Shown: positions 28,094 to 37,578, numbered from the stretch's first letter. The stretch is DNA of 64,000 nucleotides from an uncultured Pseudomonadota bacterium (GCA_903834465.1 CAILJB010000094.1:1-64000), one strand, 5' to 3'. Numbers and translations: made by a program. Notes: a model not told the origin generated them from the letters alone.

Positions 28094-30399
28094 ACTATTT
28101 TCGCCTCGCGTTGACCGCGCAACCAAAATTCAAAAATCACCGCGAATAACAAACCTATTAAACCTAAAATCCATGTCAAAGAGCTTTCTGGATGCGCTGA
28201 AAACGTGGCGGTTTGGTAAAAAAGTGTAGCGGTTAAATAAGCAATTCCCGTCGTCCAAGCAACAGTAAATGCCGCCCACCCTGCGGAAGTTTCGCGATAA
28301 ATCGCCGCTGTTGCTGCCACGCAAGGTGTGTAAAGTAAAATAAATAACAAATAAGCAAACGCGCCCGCTTGTCCGTCAAAACTGTGTTGCATGGCTGCAA
28401 AGGTTGCCGTTTTTACATTTTGTGCGCTGGCTGCCGCTTCGACATCACCCAATTCACCAACATTTAAACCCAATGGATCGAGCAAACGATTTGCTACATC
28501 ACTTAAATTTTTAGGTACTGTTAAACAGGCTTCGAGCAATGCGTTTTGTAAATCAAATTCGGGCTTTTCAAGTGCCGTATTTGATGTTTCTAATTGCCCA
28601 TAAAGCGCGTCCAATGTTCCGACAACGGCTTCTTTTGCAAGTACACCGGTAAAAATCCCAACCGTTGCCACCCAATTATTTTCAGAAATTCCCATCGGTT
28701 CAAACGCAAACGTTAATTTACGTCCAATTTCACTTAACACCGATTGATTGGTATTTTCACGCCCAAAACTGCCATCTGTTCCCAATGCGTTTAGAAAATT
28801 CAACACCAAAACCATCGGCACAATGATTTTGCCAGCATTCAAAATAAATGATTTCAATCGGTCGCCTGTACGAATGAATACACCTTGCAACGTGGGTAAA
28901 TGGTATGTTGGTAATTCCATAATGAACGGTGTCGCTTCACCTTTGAACAGCGTATTTCGCATAATTAAGCCCGTCAAAATAGCAATACCAATGCCCAGTA
29001 AATACAAACTAAACACCACATTTTGTCCGTTAATCGGAAAAAATGCCGCCGCAAAAAGCGCGTAAACCGGTAAACGTGCGCCGCATGACATAAACGGATT
29101 CATAAGATTGGTTAAAATTCGGTCACGCGGATTTTCGAGCGTTCGCGTCGCCATAATCGCCGGAACGTTACAACCAAAACCCACAATCATTGGCACAAAG
29201 GCTTTTCCAGGAAGACCTAAAAAACGCATAAATCGATCCATGACAAACGCCGCGCGTGCCATGTAACCAGAATCTTCTAATACCGATAAAAATAAGAATA
29301 GAAATCCCACAATCGGAATAAACGTTGCTACGACTTGAATACCGCCGCCAACACCTTGCGTTAATAAAACGTTGAGCCAATCCGGGCAATGATAACTGGT
29401 CAATAAAATACCAAAACCATCAATTAAAAATGCGCCAACCACCTGTTCAAAGAAATCAACAAATGCGCTGCCGATATTGATGGTGAATAAAAACATTGTA
29501 TACATCACCAGCAAAAAAATCGGAATGCCTAAAAAGCGATTTAACACAATTCGGTCAATTTTTTCACTGGTATGCCGGCTCACTTCGCTAAGTTTGCAAA
29601 CCGTTTGTTTTGTCAGTTGATTAACAAATTCATACCGCGCATCGGCGGCTAAAATATCAATTTCATCATCAGTTTCGGTTTCAACTTGTTGCTGCAATTT
29701 TGTTACAAAAGGTAATAATTTCGTACCTGCGATAGATTGAGCAAGCGTATCGCTTTCTAATAAACGCATCGCCAACCATCGACAATCACAGGGATAATTG
29801 TTAGCAGTTTCAACCAAGTGCGGCATTAAAACATTGATAGCATTTTCAAGCGCGGGCGTGTAATGAATTGGCGTATGTGGGATGGGGTGTTGATGTGCGG
29901 CGTGATTGATAGCTGTTTTTAACGCCGGAATGCCTTGTTTGGTTGCCGCTGAAATTGCTAAAACTGGACAGCCTAATTGCTCTGAAAGTGCATCGAGGTC
30001 AATTTTAATGCCGCGCCGTTTCACAGCATCCATCATATTGAGTACGACTAACATCGGCACACGCATTTCAATAAGTTGGGCAGTGAGATATAAATTACGT
30101 TCGATGTTTGAGGCATCAACGATGTTAATAATCAAATCTGCTTCACGAGAAGCGACATAATCACGCGCAATCTTTTCGTCGAGTGACACGTTATCATCAG
30201 ACGATTCGAGCGAATAAGTGCCAGGTAAATCGACACATTGAATATGTTTATCTGAAAAAGTATACTCACCAGTTTTTTTCTCAACCGTCACGCCCGCCCA
30301 ATTACCAACGTATTGTTTTGAACCGGTTAAAACGTTAAATAACGTGGTTTTGCCACAATTCGGATTGCCGACAATACCGACGATAAAATCCATTTTCAT
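28090..30399 (-). CDS. feoB: Ferrous iron transporter FeoB
   Basis: 769 residues. N-terminal G domain: G1 GNPNCGKTTLF, G3 DLPGTYSL, G4 NMMD; then a GDI-like helical part and a membrane domain with two gate regions (for example GFGCNVPAIMATRTLE and CGARLPVYALFAAAFFP). It moves Fe2+ into the cytoplasm. The start overlaps feoA by four bases and the stop overlaps feoC by four, a fully coupled operon under a Fur-box-like site upstream. Confidence 0.97.
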   Translation of the reverse strand: MKMDFIVGIVGNPNCGKTTLFNVLTGSKQYVGNWAGVTVEKKTGEYTFSDKHIQCVDLPGTYSLESSDDNVSLDEKIARDYVASREADLIINIVDASNIERNLYLTAQLIEMRVPMLVVLNMMDAVKRRGIKIDLDALSEQLGCPVLAISAATKQGIPALKTAINHAAHQHPIPHTPIHYTPALENAINVLMPHLVETANNYPCDCRWLAMRLLESDTLAQSIAGTKLLPFVTKLQQQVETETDDEIDILAADARYEFVNQLTKQTVCKLSEVSRHTSEKIDRIVLNRFLGIPIFLLVMYTMFLFTINIGSAFVDFFEQVVGAFLIDGFGILLTSYHCPDWLNVLLTQGVGGGIQVVATFIPIVGFLFLFLSVLEDSGYMARAAFVMDRFMRFLGLPGKAFVPMIVGFGCNVPAIMATRTLENPRDRILTNLMNPFMSCGARLPVYALFAAAFFPINGQNVVFSLYLLGIGIAILTGLIMRNTLFKGEATPFIMELPTYHLPTLQGVFIRTGDRLKSFILNAGKIIVPMVLVLNFLNALGTDGSFGRENTNQSVLSEIGRKLTFAFEPMGISENNWVATVGIFTGVLAKEAVVGTLDALYGQLETSNTALEKPEFDLQNALLEACLTVPKNLSDVANRLLDPLGLNVGELGDVEAAASAQNVKTATFAAMQHSFDGQAGAFAYLLFILLYTPCVAATAAIYRETSAGWAAFTVAWTTGIAYLTATLFYQTATFSAHPESSLTWILGLIGLLFAVIFEFWLRGQREAKIV

Positions 30400-30632
30400 G
30401 GCACTAATTCCGCCAACACAAAAGCCGCTTCGTCTTTACGCAATGTAAGTGAAAAACCGCGTAATTTAATTTCAATCGGATCGCCAAGCGGTGCGAATCG
30501 TGTAATTTTGAATTCCGTACCGCGTGTTAATCCCATAGCCAGTAAACGTTTTCGATACGCTTTTCCGGTGACATCAAACCCCGTAATTTTTCCAGTATCA
30601 CCGACAGCCAAATCTTTTAAACTGGTGGACAT
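30396..30632 (-). CDS. feoA: Ferrous iron transport protein FeoA
   Basis: 78 residues with the SH3-like FeoA fold: LAVGDTGKITGF, KRLLAMGLTRGTEFKITRFAPLGDP split across the beta strands, and IKLRGFSLTLRKDEA. It interacts with FeoB to support Fe2+ uptake. First gene of feoABC. Confidence 0.95.
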   Translation of the reverse strand: MSTSLKDLAVGDTGKITGFDVTGKAYRKRLLAMGLTRGTEFKITRFAPLGDPIEIKLRGFSLTLRKDEAAFVLAELVP

Positions 30633-30673
30633 AAGATGCGCCTCAATGTAAATGAACCAAGATAAAATGATTA

Positions 30674-30692
30674 CTTATCAATAATCATTCTC
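30674..30692 (-). promoter_or_regulatory. Fur-box-like operator before feoABC
   Basis: On the minus strand the 19-mer GAGAATGATTATTGATAAG matches about 13 of 19 positions of the GATAATGATAATCATTATC Fur consensus, 42 bp before the feoA start. It is the expected control element for an Fe2+ uptake operon. Confidence 0.7.
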
Positions 30693-30777
30693 ATTAGACG
30701 TGACTATAGCACACTGTTTTGGGATTTTTAACTGTGAAATGCGGTATTTGAGTTTATTGCAGAAAAAACTGGACTTG

Positions 30778-30851
30778 CGCCCCGAAGCGGAATTGAACCA
30801 CTGACCTGTCTCTTAGGAGGAGACCGCTCTATCCTACTGAGCTACCGAGGC
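30778..30851 (-). tRNA. tRNA-Arg(CCT)
   Basis: Minus-strand cloverleaf: acceptor GCCTCGG/TCGGGGC, D arm GCTC..GAGC, anticodon stem GTCTC/GAGAC with loop CTCCTAA (anticodon CCT, reads AGG), T arm AGTGG TTCAATT CCGCT, discriminator G. The CCA end is not encoded. No integrase is found next to it. Confidence 0.9.
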
Positions 30852-30895
30852 GGTATGGCAGTAAGTTTAGCATAAATTAGAAAGAGATTGGCGTG

Positions 30896-31390
30896 TTAAA
30901 CCGAAATCAATGTGCTGTTTTGAAATTCACTGATAACCCCACCGTCTCGACCATAACTGGTCACGACTTCTGATTTACCTTTGAGAATATGTAACGTACG
31001 CTTATTGTGACGCGCTAAAATTTCAATACTCGCGCCATTCTGTTCATTTAGATGTTTACAGTCGGCACATAATCGCATCAACTGTTCCCAATTCGCTTTT
31101 AGCGTATCGGTTGATAAATTAGCAATTACTGCCATTTGAAAATAAGTGTTAATACCATCTTGCGAATGCGGTAATTGCTCTGCGGCTAAAATTTGTTCTA
31201 ACTGTTTGTTAAACAAATCCAATTGCGTCACCAAATCTCGTTTATTGTTCGCTACGACGCTAATAAAACCTGATTGCGGGGAGCGAACTAAACTATCTGC
31301 TTCTTGGGTCAGTTGCTGATAAAGCCGTTGCGAGAGTTGCAACGCATTACTAATTAACTGTTCTGCAATTGGAAATGTATGTTCAATCAT
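30896..31390 (-). CDS. flgN: Flagellar chaperone FlgN
   Basis: 164 residues, alpha-helical, of the FlgN type-III chaperone family: long helices at about 5-90 and a conserved middle ending in NGASIEILARHNKRTLHIL. FlgN escorts FlgK and FlgL, both encoded in this window, to the export gate. It lies three bases after flgM and is transcribed with it from the sigma-28 promoter upstream. Confidence 0.85.
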   Translation of the reverse strand: MIEHTFPIAEQLISNALQLSQRLYQQLTQEADSLVRSPQSGFISVVANNKRDLVTQLDLFNKQLEQILAAEQLPHSQDGINTYFQMAVIANLSTDTLKANWEQLMRLCADCKHLNEQNGASIEILARHNKRTLHILKGKSEVVTSYGRDGGVISEFQNSTLISV

Positions 31391-31393
31391 AAA

Positions 31394-31714
31394 TTATGTA
31401 CTGTTGCCTTGACCTAAAAAATCAAACTGAAGCATCTTTGCCGCAATCCGATCAGGATTGATTTCGTAAGTGCCGTTCTCGATTGCCTGCTTAATTCGCG
31501 CCAATCGTTCGACATTTCCACTCGATTCCGTAGATGATTCAAAACTTTTTTTAATTTGTGTCACCGTGTTAGTAATCATTACGCTGTCACTTCTTACTGC
31601 AATTTTAGTATCAGTCACCGAAATTTCAATATTTTCGATGGTGTCACTTTGTTTTTGTGACGTTTTAAAAGGGGGAGAAACTGCCCCTCCATTTTTTATC
31701 AATTCAATAGCCAT
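31394..31714 (-). CDS. flgM: Anti-sigma-28 factor FlgM
   Basis: 106 residues, a mostly unstructured N-terminal half and a C-terminal sigma-binding part (VERLARIKQAIENGTYEINPDRIAAKML, seen as ARIKQAIENGTYEI then DRIAAKML). It holds FliA inactive until it is exported after hook completion. The ATG at 31714 lies seven bases from AAGGAG and gives the usual MAIE start; a longer frame upstream is rejected. Confidence 0.93.
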   Translation of the reverse strand: MAIELIKNGGAVSPPFKTSQKQSDTIENIEISVTDTKIAVRSDSVMITNTVTQIKKSFESSTESSGNVERLARIKQAIENGTYEINPDRIAAKMLQFDFLGQGNST

Positions 31715-31750
31715 GCCGAGCTCCTTAAAGTGTCTGTATGATAGACACTC

Positions 31751-31777
31751 GTATCGGCAAGGCAAAGAAATTCTTTA
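31751..31777 (-). promoter_or_regulatory. Sigma-28 (FliA) promoter of flgM-flgN
   Basis: On the minus strand TAAA (31774-31777), exactly 15 bases, then GCCGATAC (31751-31758), against the FliA consensus TAAA-N15-GCCGATAA: 11 of 12 matches with correct spacing. It lies about 37 bp before the flgM start, the expected FlgM-FliA feedback arrangement. Confidence 0.88.
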
Positions 31778-31810
31778 ACCAAATTTATATATTTATCGTG
31801 TATGACGTTG

Positions 31811-32503
31811 TTATTGCGACACACTTACCTGCCCAACATCAGTCACCGTCGCATTGATAATCCTTTCTGAATTTTGATTTTTAACACGAATCACTTGTCC
31901 TTTGCTGCCGTCAGTTTGTGCAATGCCATTCATTTTAATTGCAAGCCCCGCACTATCAGAAGTAATCAACACCCGCTCACCACGTTTAACCAATTTAAGT
32001 TCGACAAAATCTTTTGCCGTCACAATTGTTCCCGCTGATAAATTTCGTGCCACTTGTTTATTTATAACATGGTCTAGCTGCGTTAAATACGCATCACGCA
32101 GTTGCGATACATCTTTGCGTGCTAAAGTAACATGATGTTCTGTTACAGTTCCACCGCGTTGCATCGATTGCGTCAAAATAATGACATTTTCAAAAGGCGT
32201 AATGGTTATCGATACAAAAATTGACCATTTTTTGTCACCATTACAACGCACGTTAATTGACATACGTCCTGCTTTAGGTAAATTCGGTGCAAAAGCCTCT
32301 ATAGGCTGTGGGCATAAAGGTAAATTTAAGCGATCAATTAACGGTGCCACATTGATGTCATACTCGGCAGTGGTATTGATATTGTGGGCAACATAACTCT
32401 TAACGACCTCATAAATCGATTCATGCGTTTGCCATTGTGGCTCGGCATGAGGTGCATTCATTGTCATAAATGCGCTGGCAAAAACTAGCATCAATCTAAA
32501 CAT
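31811..32503 (-). CDS. flgA: Flagellar P-ring chaperone FlgA
   Basis: 230 residues: signal peptide (MLVFASAFMTMNAPHA), then an SAF-type C-terminal domain (VTAKDFVELKLVKRGERV, GLAIKMNGIAQTDGSKGQ, IRVKNQNSERIINATV). FlgA helps assemble the FlgI P ring in the periplasm. Divergent from flgB, with its own sigma-54-like promoter; flgM and flgN follow downstream but have a separate promoter. Confidence 0.93.
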   Translation of the reverse strand: MFRLMLVFASAFMTMNAPHAEPQWQTHESIYEVVKSYVAHNINTTAEYDINVAPLIDRLNLPLCPQPIEAFAPNLPKAGRMSINVRCNGDKKWSIFVSITITPFENVIILTQSMQRGGTVTEHHVTLARKDVSQLRDAYLTQLDHVINKQVARNLSAGTIVTAKDFVELKLVKRGERVLITSDSAGLAIKMNGIAQTDGSKGQVIRVKNQNSERIINATVTDVGQVSVSQ

Positions 32504-32558
32504 AGGTTATTTTAAGAATATCGGTTAATCGTTAATGTAATCGCTTTGCAACATCGAT

Positions 32559-32574
32559 AGCATATTTAATGCCA
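32559..32574 (-). promoter_or_regulatory. Sigma-54-like promoter of flgA
   Basis: Minus strand TGGCATTAAATATGCT: GG and GC separated by exactly ten bases, as in the -24/-12 TGGCAC-N5-TTGC consensus. It is 56 bp before the flgA start, and its first nine bases are the same as those of the flgB site on the other strand. Confidence 0.6.
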
Positions 32575-32814
32575 AGTTAGTCAAACACATTATTCTCAAT
32601 TCCCCAAATAACAAATATTGCCCCTGTATTACGCTTACAACTTTTTCTGACAATTTTTTGACGGCAAACATTGTAAATACTGCGTCAAAAAACAATACAT
32701 TAAATCAAAATAAAGGTTAAAAAAGACTTAACTTTAAATACTTTTTGACGATAACCTACTGGACGAAAAGTGCCAAAATAAGTAACTAAATGATTTTTAT
32801 TGGTTAACTTTTAA

Positions 32815-32830
32815 TGGCATTAAAAGTGCT
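32815..32830 (+). promoter_or_regulatory. Sigma-54-like promoter of flgB operon
   Basis: TGGCATTAAAAGTGCT, with GG-N10-GC spacing, 39 bp before the flgB start. Predicted transcription start near 32842, leaving room for the TAGGAG ribosome-binding site. The 365-bp flgA-flgB interval (32504-32868) holds no gene; apart from these two promoters I see only A/T-rich sequence in which FleQ-type activator sites might lie. Confidence 0.65.
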
Positions 32831-32868
32831 TTTATATTGAGTACAAAAACATTTTAGGAGTTATTATC

Positions 32869-33264
32869 ATGGCAATTAGTTTTGATGCCGCTCTTGGCAA
32901 CAGCCCAAAGCTCTTAGCGTTGCGCGAAAAACGCAGTGAGATTTTAGCGGCAAATCTTGCCAATGCCGATACGCCAAATTTTAAGGCACGAGATTTAGAT
33001 TTTTCGCGTGTCTTAAAAAAATCTATGCCTCAGCCGACGTTGCTTGCACATACGCAACCCGGACATTTTGCGCCAGAGCAGCCATTTTTAGGGGCGCAGT
33101 TGAAATACCGTAATCCTAATCAGGTATCGCTGGATGGTAATACCGTTGAAGAGCATATCGAGCAGGCAAAATACGCTGAAAATTCAATGCAATACCAAAC
33201 CACTTTGCAATGGTTAGGTGGTGAATTTAAAGATTTAACTTCCGCATTTACAGGACAAGTCTAA
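32869..33264 (+). CDS. flgB: Flagellar basal-body rod protein FlgB
   Basis: 131 residues. The N-terminal rod/hook signature is LAANLANADTPNFKARDLDF and the C-terminal helix is EQAKYAENSMQYQTTLQWLG. It forms the proximal rod above the MS ring. First gene of the flgBCDEFGHIJKL operon, with a TAGGAG RBS and a sigma-54-like promoter upstream; one base overlaps flgC. Confidence 0.96.
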   Translation: MAISFDAALGNSPKLLALREKRSEILAANLANADTPNFKARDLDFSRVLKKSMPQPTLLAHTQPGHFAPEQPFLGAQLKYRNPNQVSLDGNTVEEHIEQAKYAENSMQYQTTLQWLGGEFKDLTSAFTGQV

Positions 33265-33680
33265 TGTCAGCATTAAACATTTTTGATATTGCCGGTAGCG
33301 GTATGAACGCACAGTCACTGCGTTTAAATTTAGTAGCAAGTAATATAGCTAACGCCAACAGCGTCAGCAGCAGTCAGGGCAGTGTTTACAAATCTCGTCA
33401 ACCAGTATTTGGTGCAGAATTGAAAAATGTCATTGACGCAGAAAATGCGGCGAGTAAAGTTGAAGTCCGTGGTGTGGTTGAAAGTAAGGCACCCGCCATA
33501 ATGGAATACGCGCCAAATCATCCAATGGCAGACAAAGATGGCTATATTTTTAAGCCAAATGTAAATACCGTTGAGGAAATGGCGAACATGATGTCTGCAT
33601 CACGTTCGTATCAAAATAATATTGAAGTGTTAAACACCGCAAAACAGATGATGTTACAAACACTGAAAATGGGGCAATAA
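33264..33680 (+). CDS. flgC: Flagellar basal-body rod protein FlgC
   Basis: 138 residues. N-terminal GMNAQSLRLNLVASNIANAN motif and C-terminal TVEEMANMMSASRSYQNNIE helix, both forming the rod coiled coil. Proximal rod component, exported by the flagellar type-III system. Start overlaps flgB stop by one base. Confidence 0.96.
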   Translation: MSALNIFDIAGSGMNAQSLRLNLVASNIANANSVSSSQGSVYKSRQPVFGAELKNVIDAENAASKVEVRGVVESKAPAIMEYAPNHPMADKDGYIFKPNVNTVEEMANMMSASRSYQNNIEVLNTAKQMMLQTLKMGQ

Positions 33681-33696
33681 TTTAAAGGGGTATTTT

Positions 33697-34428
33697 ATGA
33701 CGACAAGTACAACCAGTACAACGAGTACAACTCAAAATAATCCGTACGCATTTCTAAATAACAACACAAGCACAACGACAGGCAATGCGGCATCATCGGC
33801 AGCATCGATTGCAGCAGCGAGTAGCGCGATGTCGCTGGGTCAGGCAGATTTTTTAAAACTGATGACCACACAAATGACGCACCAAGATCCAAATAATCCC
33901 ATGACGAATGGCGATTTTTTGTCGCAAATGGCGCAATTCGGTACGGTTTCGGGTATTCAAGGTTTGCAATCATCGTTTGCAACCTTTGCGTCTTCTATTC
34001 AATCAGAGCAAGCATCACAAGCAACAGGTTTGATTGGACACGAGGTTTCAGTAACAGGTACTCAAGGGATTTTGGCGGCAGGCGGCAATGTTACGGGGAA
34101 CGTTAATCTCGCCAGCAGTGCAACCGATGTGACAGTTGCTGTCACAGATTCAACGGGTGCATTAGTTAAAACACTTGATTTAGGCGCTCAAAGTGCGGGG
34201 AAAATTCCCTTTACTTGGGATGGAACAAATACAGCTGGCACAATGCTAAGTCCAGGAACATACAAAATTCAAGCTGCTGCCATGGTGAATGGTACAAGCG
34301 CGGCGCAAACGACAAATATTAACTCAACCGTTCAAAGTGTCACGATGCCAAATGGCACAACGAATATGCAAGTAAATCTCGTTGGCGGAAATAGTGTTGA
34401 TTTTTCACAAGTTCAACAAATTCTTTAA
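33697..34428 (+). CDS. flgD: Flagellar hook capping protein FlgD
   Basis: 243 residues. The FlgD core starts at about 45 (LGQADFLKLMTTQMTHQDPN, then MTNGDFLSQMAQFGTVSG), followed by FLgD Ig-like and tudor-like domains (GAQSAGKIPFTWDGTNTAG). It caps the growing hook and is later lost. The first ~40 residues are low-complexity Thr/Ser/Asn, partly from 12-bp imperfect tandem repeats (MTTSTTSTTSTTQ). Confidence 0.94.
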   Translation: MTTSTTSTTSTTQNNPYAFLNNNTSTTTGNAASSAASIAAASSAMSLGQADFLKLMTTQMTHQDPNNPMTNGDFLSQMAQFGTVSGIQGLQSSFATFASSIQSEQASQATGLIGHEVSVTGTQGILAAGGNVTGNVNLASSATDVTVAVTDSTGALVKTLDLGAQSAGKIPFTWDGTNTAGTMLSPGTYKIQAAAMVNGTSAAQTTNINSTVQSVTMPNGTTNMQVNLVGGNSVDFSQVQQIL

Positions 34429-34449
34429 TTTTATTTTGAGGTACATATT

Positions 34450-35928
34450 ATGAGTTTTTCAACAGCATTAAGTGGCTTGAATGCCGCATCTTCATCGTTA
34501 TCTGTCATGGGCAACAACATTGCAAACTCACAAACGATGGGGTTTAAAGAATCTCGCGCTCAATTTGGTGACGTTTATGCAAACAGTTTAGGCTCACCAC
34601 TTAATACCGCTATTGGTGCAGGCGTTAATGTTGCTACCGTCGCGCAACAATTTACACAAGGTAACATTGAAACAACTGGAAATTCACTAGATTTAGCACT
34701 TAGTGGTCAAGGTTTTTTCTCTATGGCGACCCCGAATTTAGTCGATCCAACTAATTTGACAAAACCATTAGAAGCCACCGCTTTTACTCGTAGCGGTGCA
34801 TTTAGTGTCAATAATGCAGGTGATGTTGTTGATGCCAATGGCAATTATTTATTAGCATTCAAACCCGTTGGTACAACTGTTGCCGAAGGTTTCAACGTGG
34901 GTGTTAAAACACCTGTACAAATTAAAACTGATCAAGGTGCGCCTACTGCGACGAAAAATGTTACCATGGACGTGAATGTGAATGGTTCAGCACCACAAGT
35001 GATTACGCCACTTGCATTTACATCAACAAATCCGCCTTTTATTCCAGATCCAACAACTTACAATAGCACCACATCGATTACGACGTATGACTCATTAGGT
35101 AATCCACACATTGTTTCAACATATTTTTCTAAAACGGCTACTCCAAACGAGTGGAAAGCCTATACGTTCATCGATGGTCATGGCGTAAATCCAGGGCAAC
35201 AAGAAGATACCACAACCAATCCTATTACGCCTGCATCGAGCGCAACAATTTTAGATCCGGGTCTTGTACCTGATGGCATAACGATGACATTTGATGCGTC
35301 TGGCGCATTATTATCTGGAGCGAATGGTACTGCCTCACCGATTACAGATAGTACAGGCGCACCGCTTAATCCTAATATGCCCACATCAACAAAAGTCGAT
35401 TTTGGCTTTGATGCAGCAACATTCAACACACTTTTAAACACGACTGATGCAACAGGTGCGGTAGTTCCGTCAAATAAACAGGTTGCCGCGCAAACTATCA
35501 GTATTGATTTTGCTAGTTCAACACAATTTGCTACGCCTTTTACTGTTAATAATTTAAAGCAAGATGGTTTACCAGTTGGTAATTTAACAGGCGTTGATGT
35601 GGATGCGACGGGGGTTATTTTCGCAAAATACAGCAATGGTGCTTCAGATCCAATTGGTCAGGTCGCGTTAGCTCGTTTCTCAGACTCCCAATCTTTATCA
35701 AAAGTGGGCGGTACAACGTGGCAGGCAACATCGGATTCTGGCGCACCAATTTATGGTGCTGCAGGTGATAATAACTTTGGGTCGATTAAATCCTCCGCAC
35801 TTGAAGATTCAAATGTCGATTTATCATCAGAGTTGGTTAAATTGATTGTGGCACAACAAGCCTATCAAGCAAATTCACAAACAATTACCACACAAAAAAC
35901 AATGATGGATACTATTTTAAGAATTTAG
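34450..35928 (+). CDS. flgE: Flagellar hook protein FlgE
   Basis: 492 residues. N-terminal GLNAASSSLSVMGNNIANSQ and C-terminal VDLSSELVKLIVAQQAYQAN motifs form the D0 domain; the middle (about 100-420) is the surface-exposed, Thr/Pro/Ala-rich hook part. It polymerises into the hook. Length is normal to slightly long. It starts 21 bp after flgD. Confidence 0.95.
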   Translation: MSFSTALSGLNAASSSLSVMGNNIANSQTMGFKESRAQFGDVYANSLGSPLNTAIGAGVNVATVAQQFTQGNIETTGNSLDLALSGQGFFSMATPNLVDPTNLTKPLEATAFTRSGAFSVNNAGDVVDANGNYLLAFKPVGTTVAEGFNVGVKTPVQIKTDQGAPTATKNVTMDVNVNGSAPQVITPLAFTSTNPPFIPDPTTYNSTTSITTYDSLGNPHIVSTYFSKTATPNEWKAYTFIDGHGVNPGQQEDTTTNPITPASSATILDPGLVPDGITMTFDASGALLSGANGTASPITDSTGAPLNPNMPTSTKVDFGFDAATFNTLLNTTDATGAVVPSNKQVAAQTISIDFASSTQFATPFTVNNLKQDGLPVGNLTGVDVDATGVIFAKYSNGASDPIGQVALARFSDSQSLSKVGGTTWQATSDSGAPIYGAAGDNNFGSIKSSALEDSNVDLSSELVKLIVAQQAYQANSQTITTQKTMMDTILRI

Positions 35929-35975
35929 TTTTCCCTCACCTTTGAGTCAGTTACGTTTAGTTTTAGGAGCCTTTT

Positions 35976-36716
35976 ATGGATCGTAGTCTTTTTATTGCCA
36001 TGAGCGGAGCCACGCAGACGTTGCTGGCTCAAACGGCAAATGCCAACAATTTGGCAAATACCCAAACTACTGGTTTTAAATCAGATTTGGAACAATTTCG
36101 CAGTATGCCTGTGTTTGGTGATGGTTATCCGACGCGGGTTTATGCACAAACTGAAAAGCCTGGAACGGATTTTTCATCGGGACCTTTGCAAACGACGGGT
36201 AATGATTTAGATGTTGCCATTAACGGCGAAGGTTTTTTTGCCGTACAAGACAGTAAGGGCAAGGAAGCCTACACTCGCGCGGGCGATTTAAAAATGACAC
36301 CTGATGGGCAATTACAGACCGGTTCTGGTTTGCCGTTGTTAAATCAAAATGGTCAACCCATTAACATTCCTCCGTCAGAAAAATTATCAATTAGCAGCGA
36401 TGGCACGATTAGCATCATTCCATTTGGCTCAGAAACAGGGGCAATGGTTCCCGTCGATCAAATGAAATTGATTAAGCCCGATTTGAAAAACGTTGAAAAA
36501 CGTGCCGATAGTTTGGCTTACATGAAAGATGGAAAACCACAGGCAGATGATCCGACAGTTCGAATTGCTCAAGGCGTTATCGAAGGCAGTAACGTGAGTG
36601 CAATTGGTGCAATGGTCGATATGATTGAATTGGCGCGTAATTTTGAAATGCAAACCAACGTTATGAAAAATGCCAAAGAAAATGCAGCGGCTAGTGCCAA
36701 ATTGCTACAAGCCTAA
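35976..36716 (+). CDS. flgF: Flagellar basal-body rod protein FlgF
   Basis: 246 residues. Start MDRSLFIAMSGATQTLLAQT, NLANTQTTGFKSDLEQFR, a central beta domain and the C-terminal GSNVSAIGAMVDMIELARNF. It forms part of the rod next to FlgG. RBS TAGGAG is visible upstream. Confidence 0.95.
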   Translation: MDRSLFIAMSGATQTLLAQTANANNLANTQTTGFKSDLEQFRSMPVFGDGYPTRVYAQTEKPGTDFSSGPLQTTGNDLDVAINGEGFFAVQDSKGKEAYTRAGDLKMTPDGQLQTGSGLPLLNQNGQPINIPPSEKLSISSDGTISIIPFGSETGAMVPVDQMKLIKPDLKNVEKRADSLAYMKDGKPQADDPTVRIAQGVIEGSNVSAIGAMVDMIELARNFEMQTNVMKNAKENAAASAKLLQA

Positions 36717-36719
36717 TAC

Positions 36720-36735
36720 TGGCATAGATACTGCA
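36720..36735 (+). promoter_or_regulatory. Sigma-54-like internal promoter before flgG
   Basis: TGGCATAGATACTGCA: GG-N10-GC spacing and five of six bases of the TGGCAC block, 43 bp before the flgG start. It would let flgGHIJKL be transcribed independently of flgB-F. Confidence 0.55.
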
Positions 36736-36777
36736 ACTGATTAAGTACACAACAACGATTTACTTAGGAGAATTATC

Positions 36778-37566
36778 ATGACAGAACGTGCATTATGGGT
36801 CGCAAAAACTGGGCTTGATGCTCAACAAACTCGCATGGCGGTCATTTCTAACAACTTAGCAAACGTCAACACCACGGGTTTTAAGAAAGACCGTGCCGTG
36901 TTTCAAGATTTGATGTATCAAAATATGCGTCAAGTTGGCGCACAAACCTCTCAAACGAGTCAATTACCTACCGGTTTACAACTTGGCACCGGTGTCAAAG
37001 TAATGGCGACAGAAAAACTACATATTCAAGGCAACGTTGAACAAACAGGCAATAGTTTAGATTTAGCCATTAACGGACGCGGTTTTTTGCAAGTGACAAT
37101 GCCTGATGGTACAACAACTTATAGTCGTGACGGTTCGTTAAAATTAGATCAAAACGGTCAAATTGTTACGTCAAATGGTTTGCCATTAAACCCCACAATT
37201 ACGATTCCACAAGACGCTCAAAGTATCACTATTGGTATAGATGGTACCGTTTCCGTGTTGCAACCTGGTAATGCTCAACCAGCAAACTTGGGACAAATAC
37301 AAATTGCAAACTTTGTGAATCTCGCAGGTTTAGAACCCGTTGGTGAAAACTTATACCGTGAATCAGGCGCAAGTGGCCCACCGATTGTTGGTACACCTGG
37401 ACAAGGCGAATTTGGTAATATTGTACAAAATTCGTTAGAAACCTCTAACGTCAACGTGGTTGAAGAATTAGTCGGAATGATTGAAACACAACGCGCTTAC
37501 GAGATGAACTCTAAAGCGATTTCAACGACCGATCAAATGTTGTCTTATGTGACACAAAATCTGTAA
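36778..37566 (+). CDS. flgG: Flagellar distal rod protein FlgG
   Basis: 262 residues. Starts [20 protein letters not shown] followed by [20 protein letters not shown], and ends in [20 protein letters not shown]. It builds the distal rod that carries the P and L rings. RBS AGGAG lies eight bases upstream. Confidence 0.97.
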   Translation: MTERALWVAKTGLDAQQTRMAVISNNLANVNTTGFKKDRAVFQDLMYQNMRQVGAQTSQTSQLPTGLQLGTGVKVMATEKLHIQGNVEQTGNSLDLAINGRGFLQVTMPDGTTTYSRDGSLKLDQNGQIVTSNGLPLNPTITIPQDAQSITIGIDGTVSVLQPGNAQPANLGQIQIANFVNLAGLEPVGENLYRESGASGPPIVGTPGQGEFGNIVQNSLETSNVNVVEELVGMIETQRAYEMNSKAISTTDQMLSYVTQNL

Positions 37567-37578
37567 CGAGTGAATGAG

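Noticed and set aside
30778-30851. tRNA-Arg(CCT) as another integration site
   Set aside because: No integrase or element genes on either side; flanked by feoA and flgN.
33697-33760. Tandem 12-bp repeats at the flgD start as a phase-variable tract
   Set aside because: The repeats are few, imperfect and a multiple of three, so slippage would not shift the frame.
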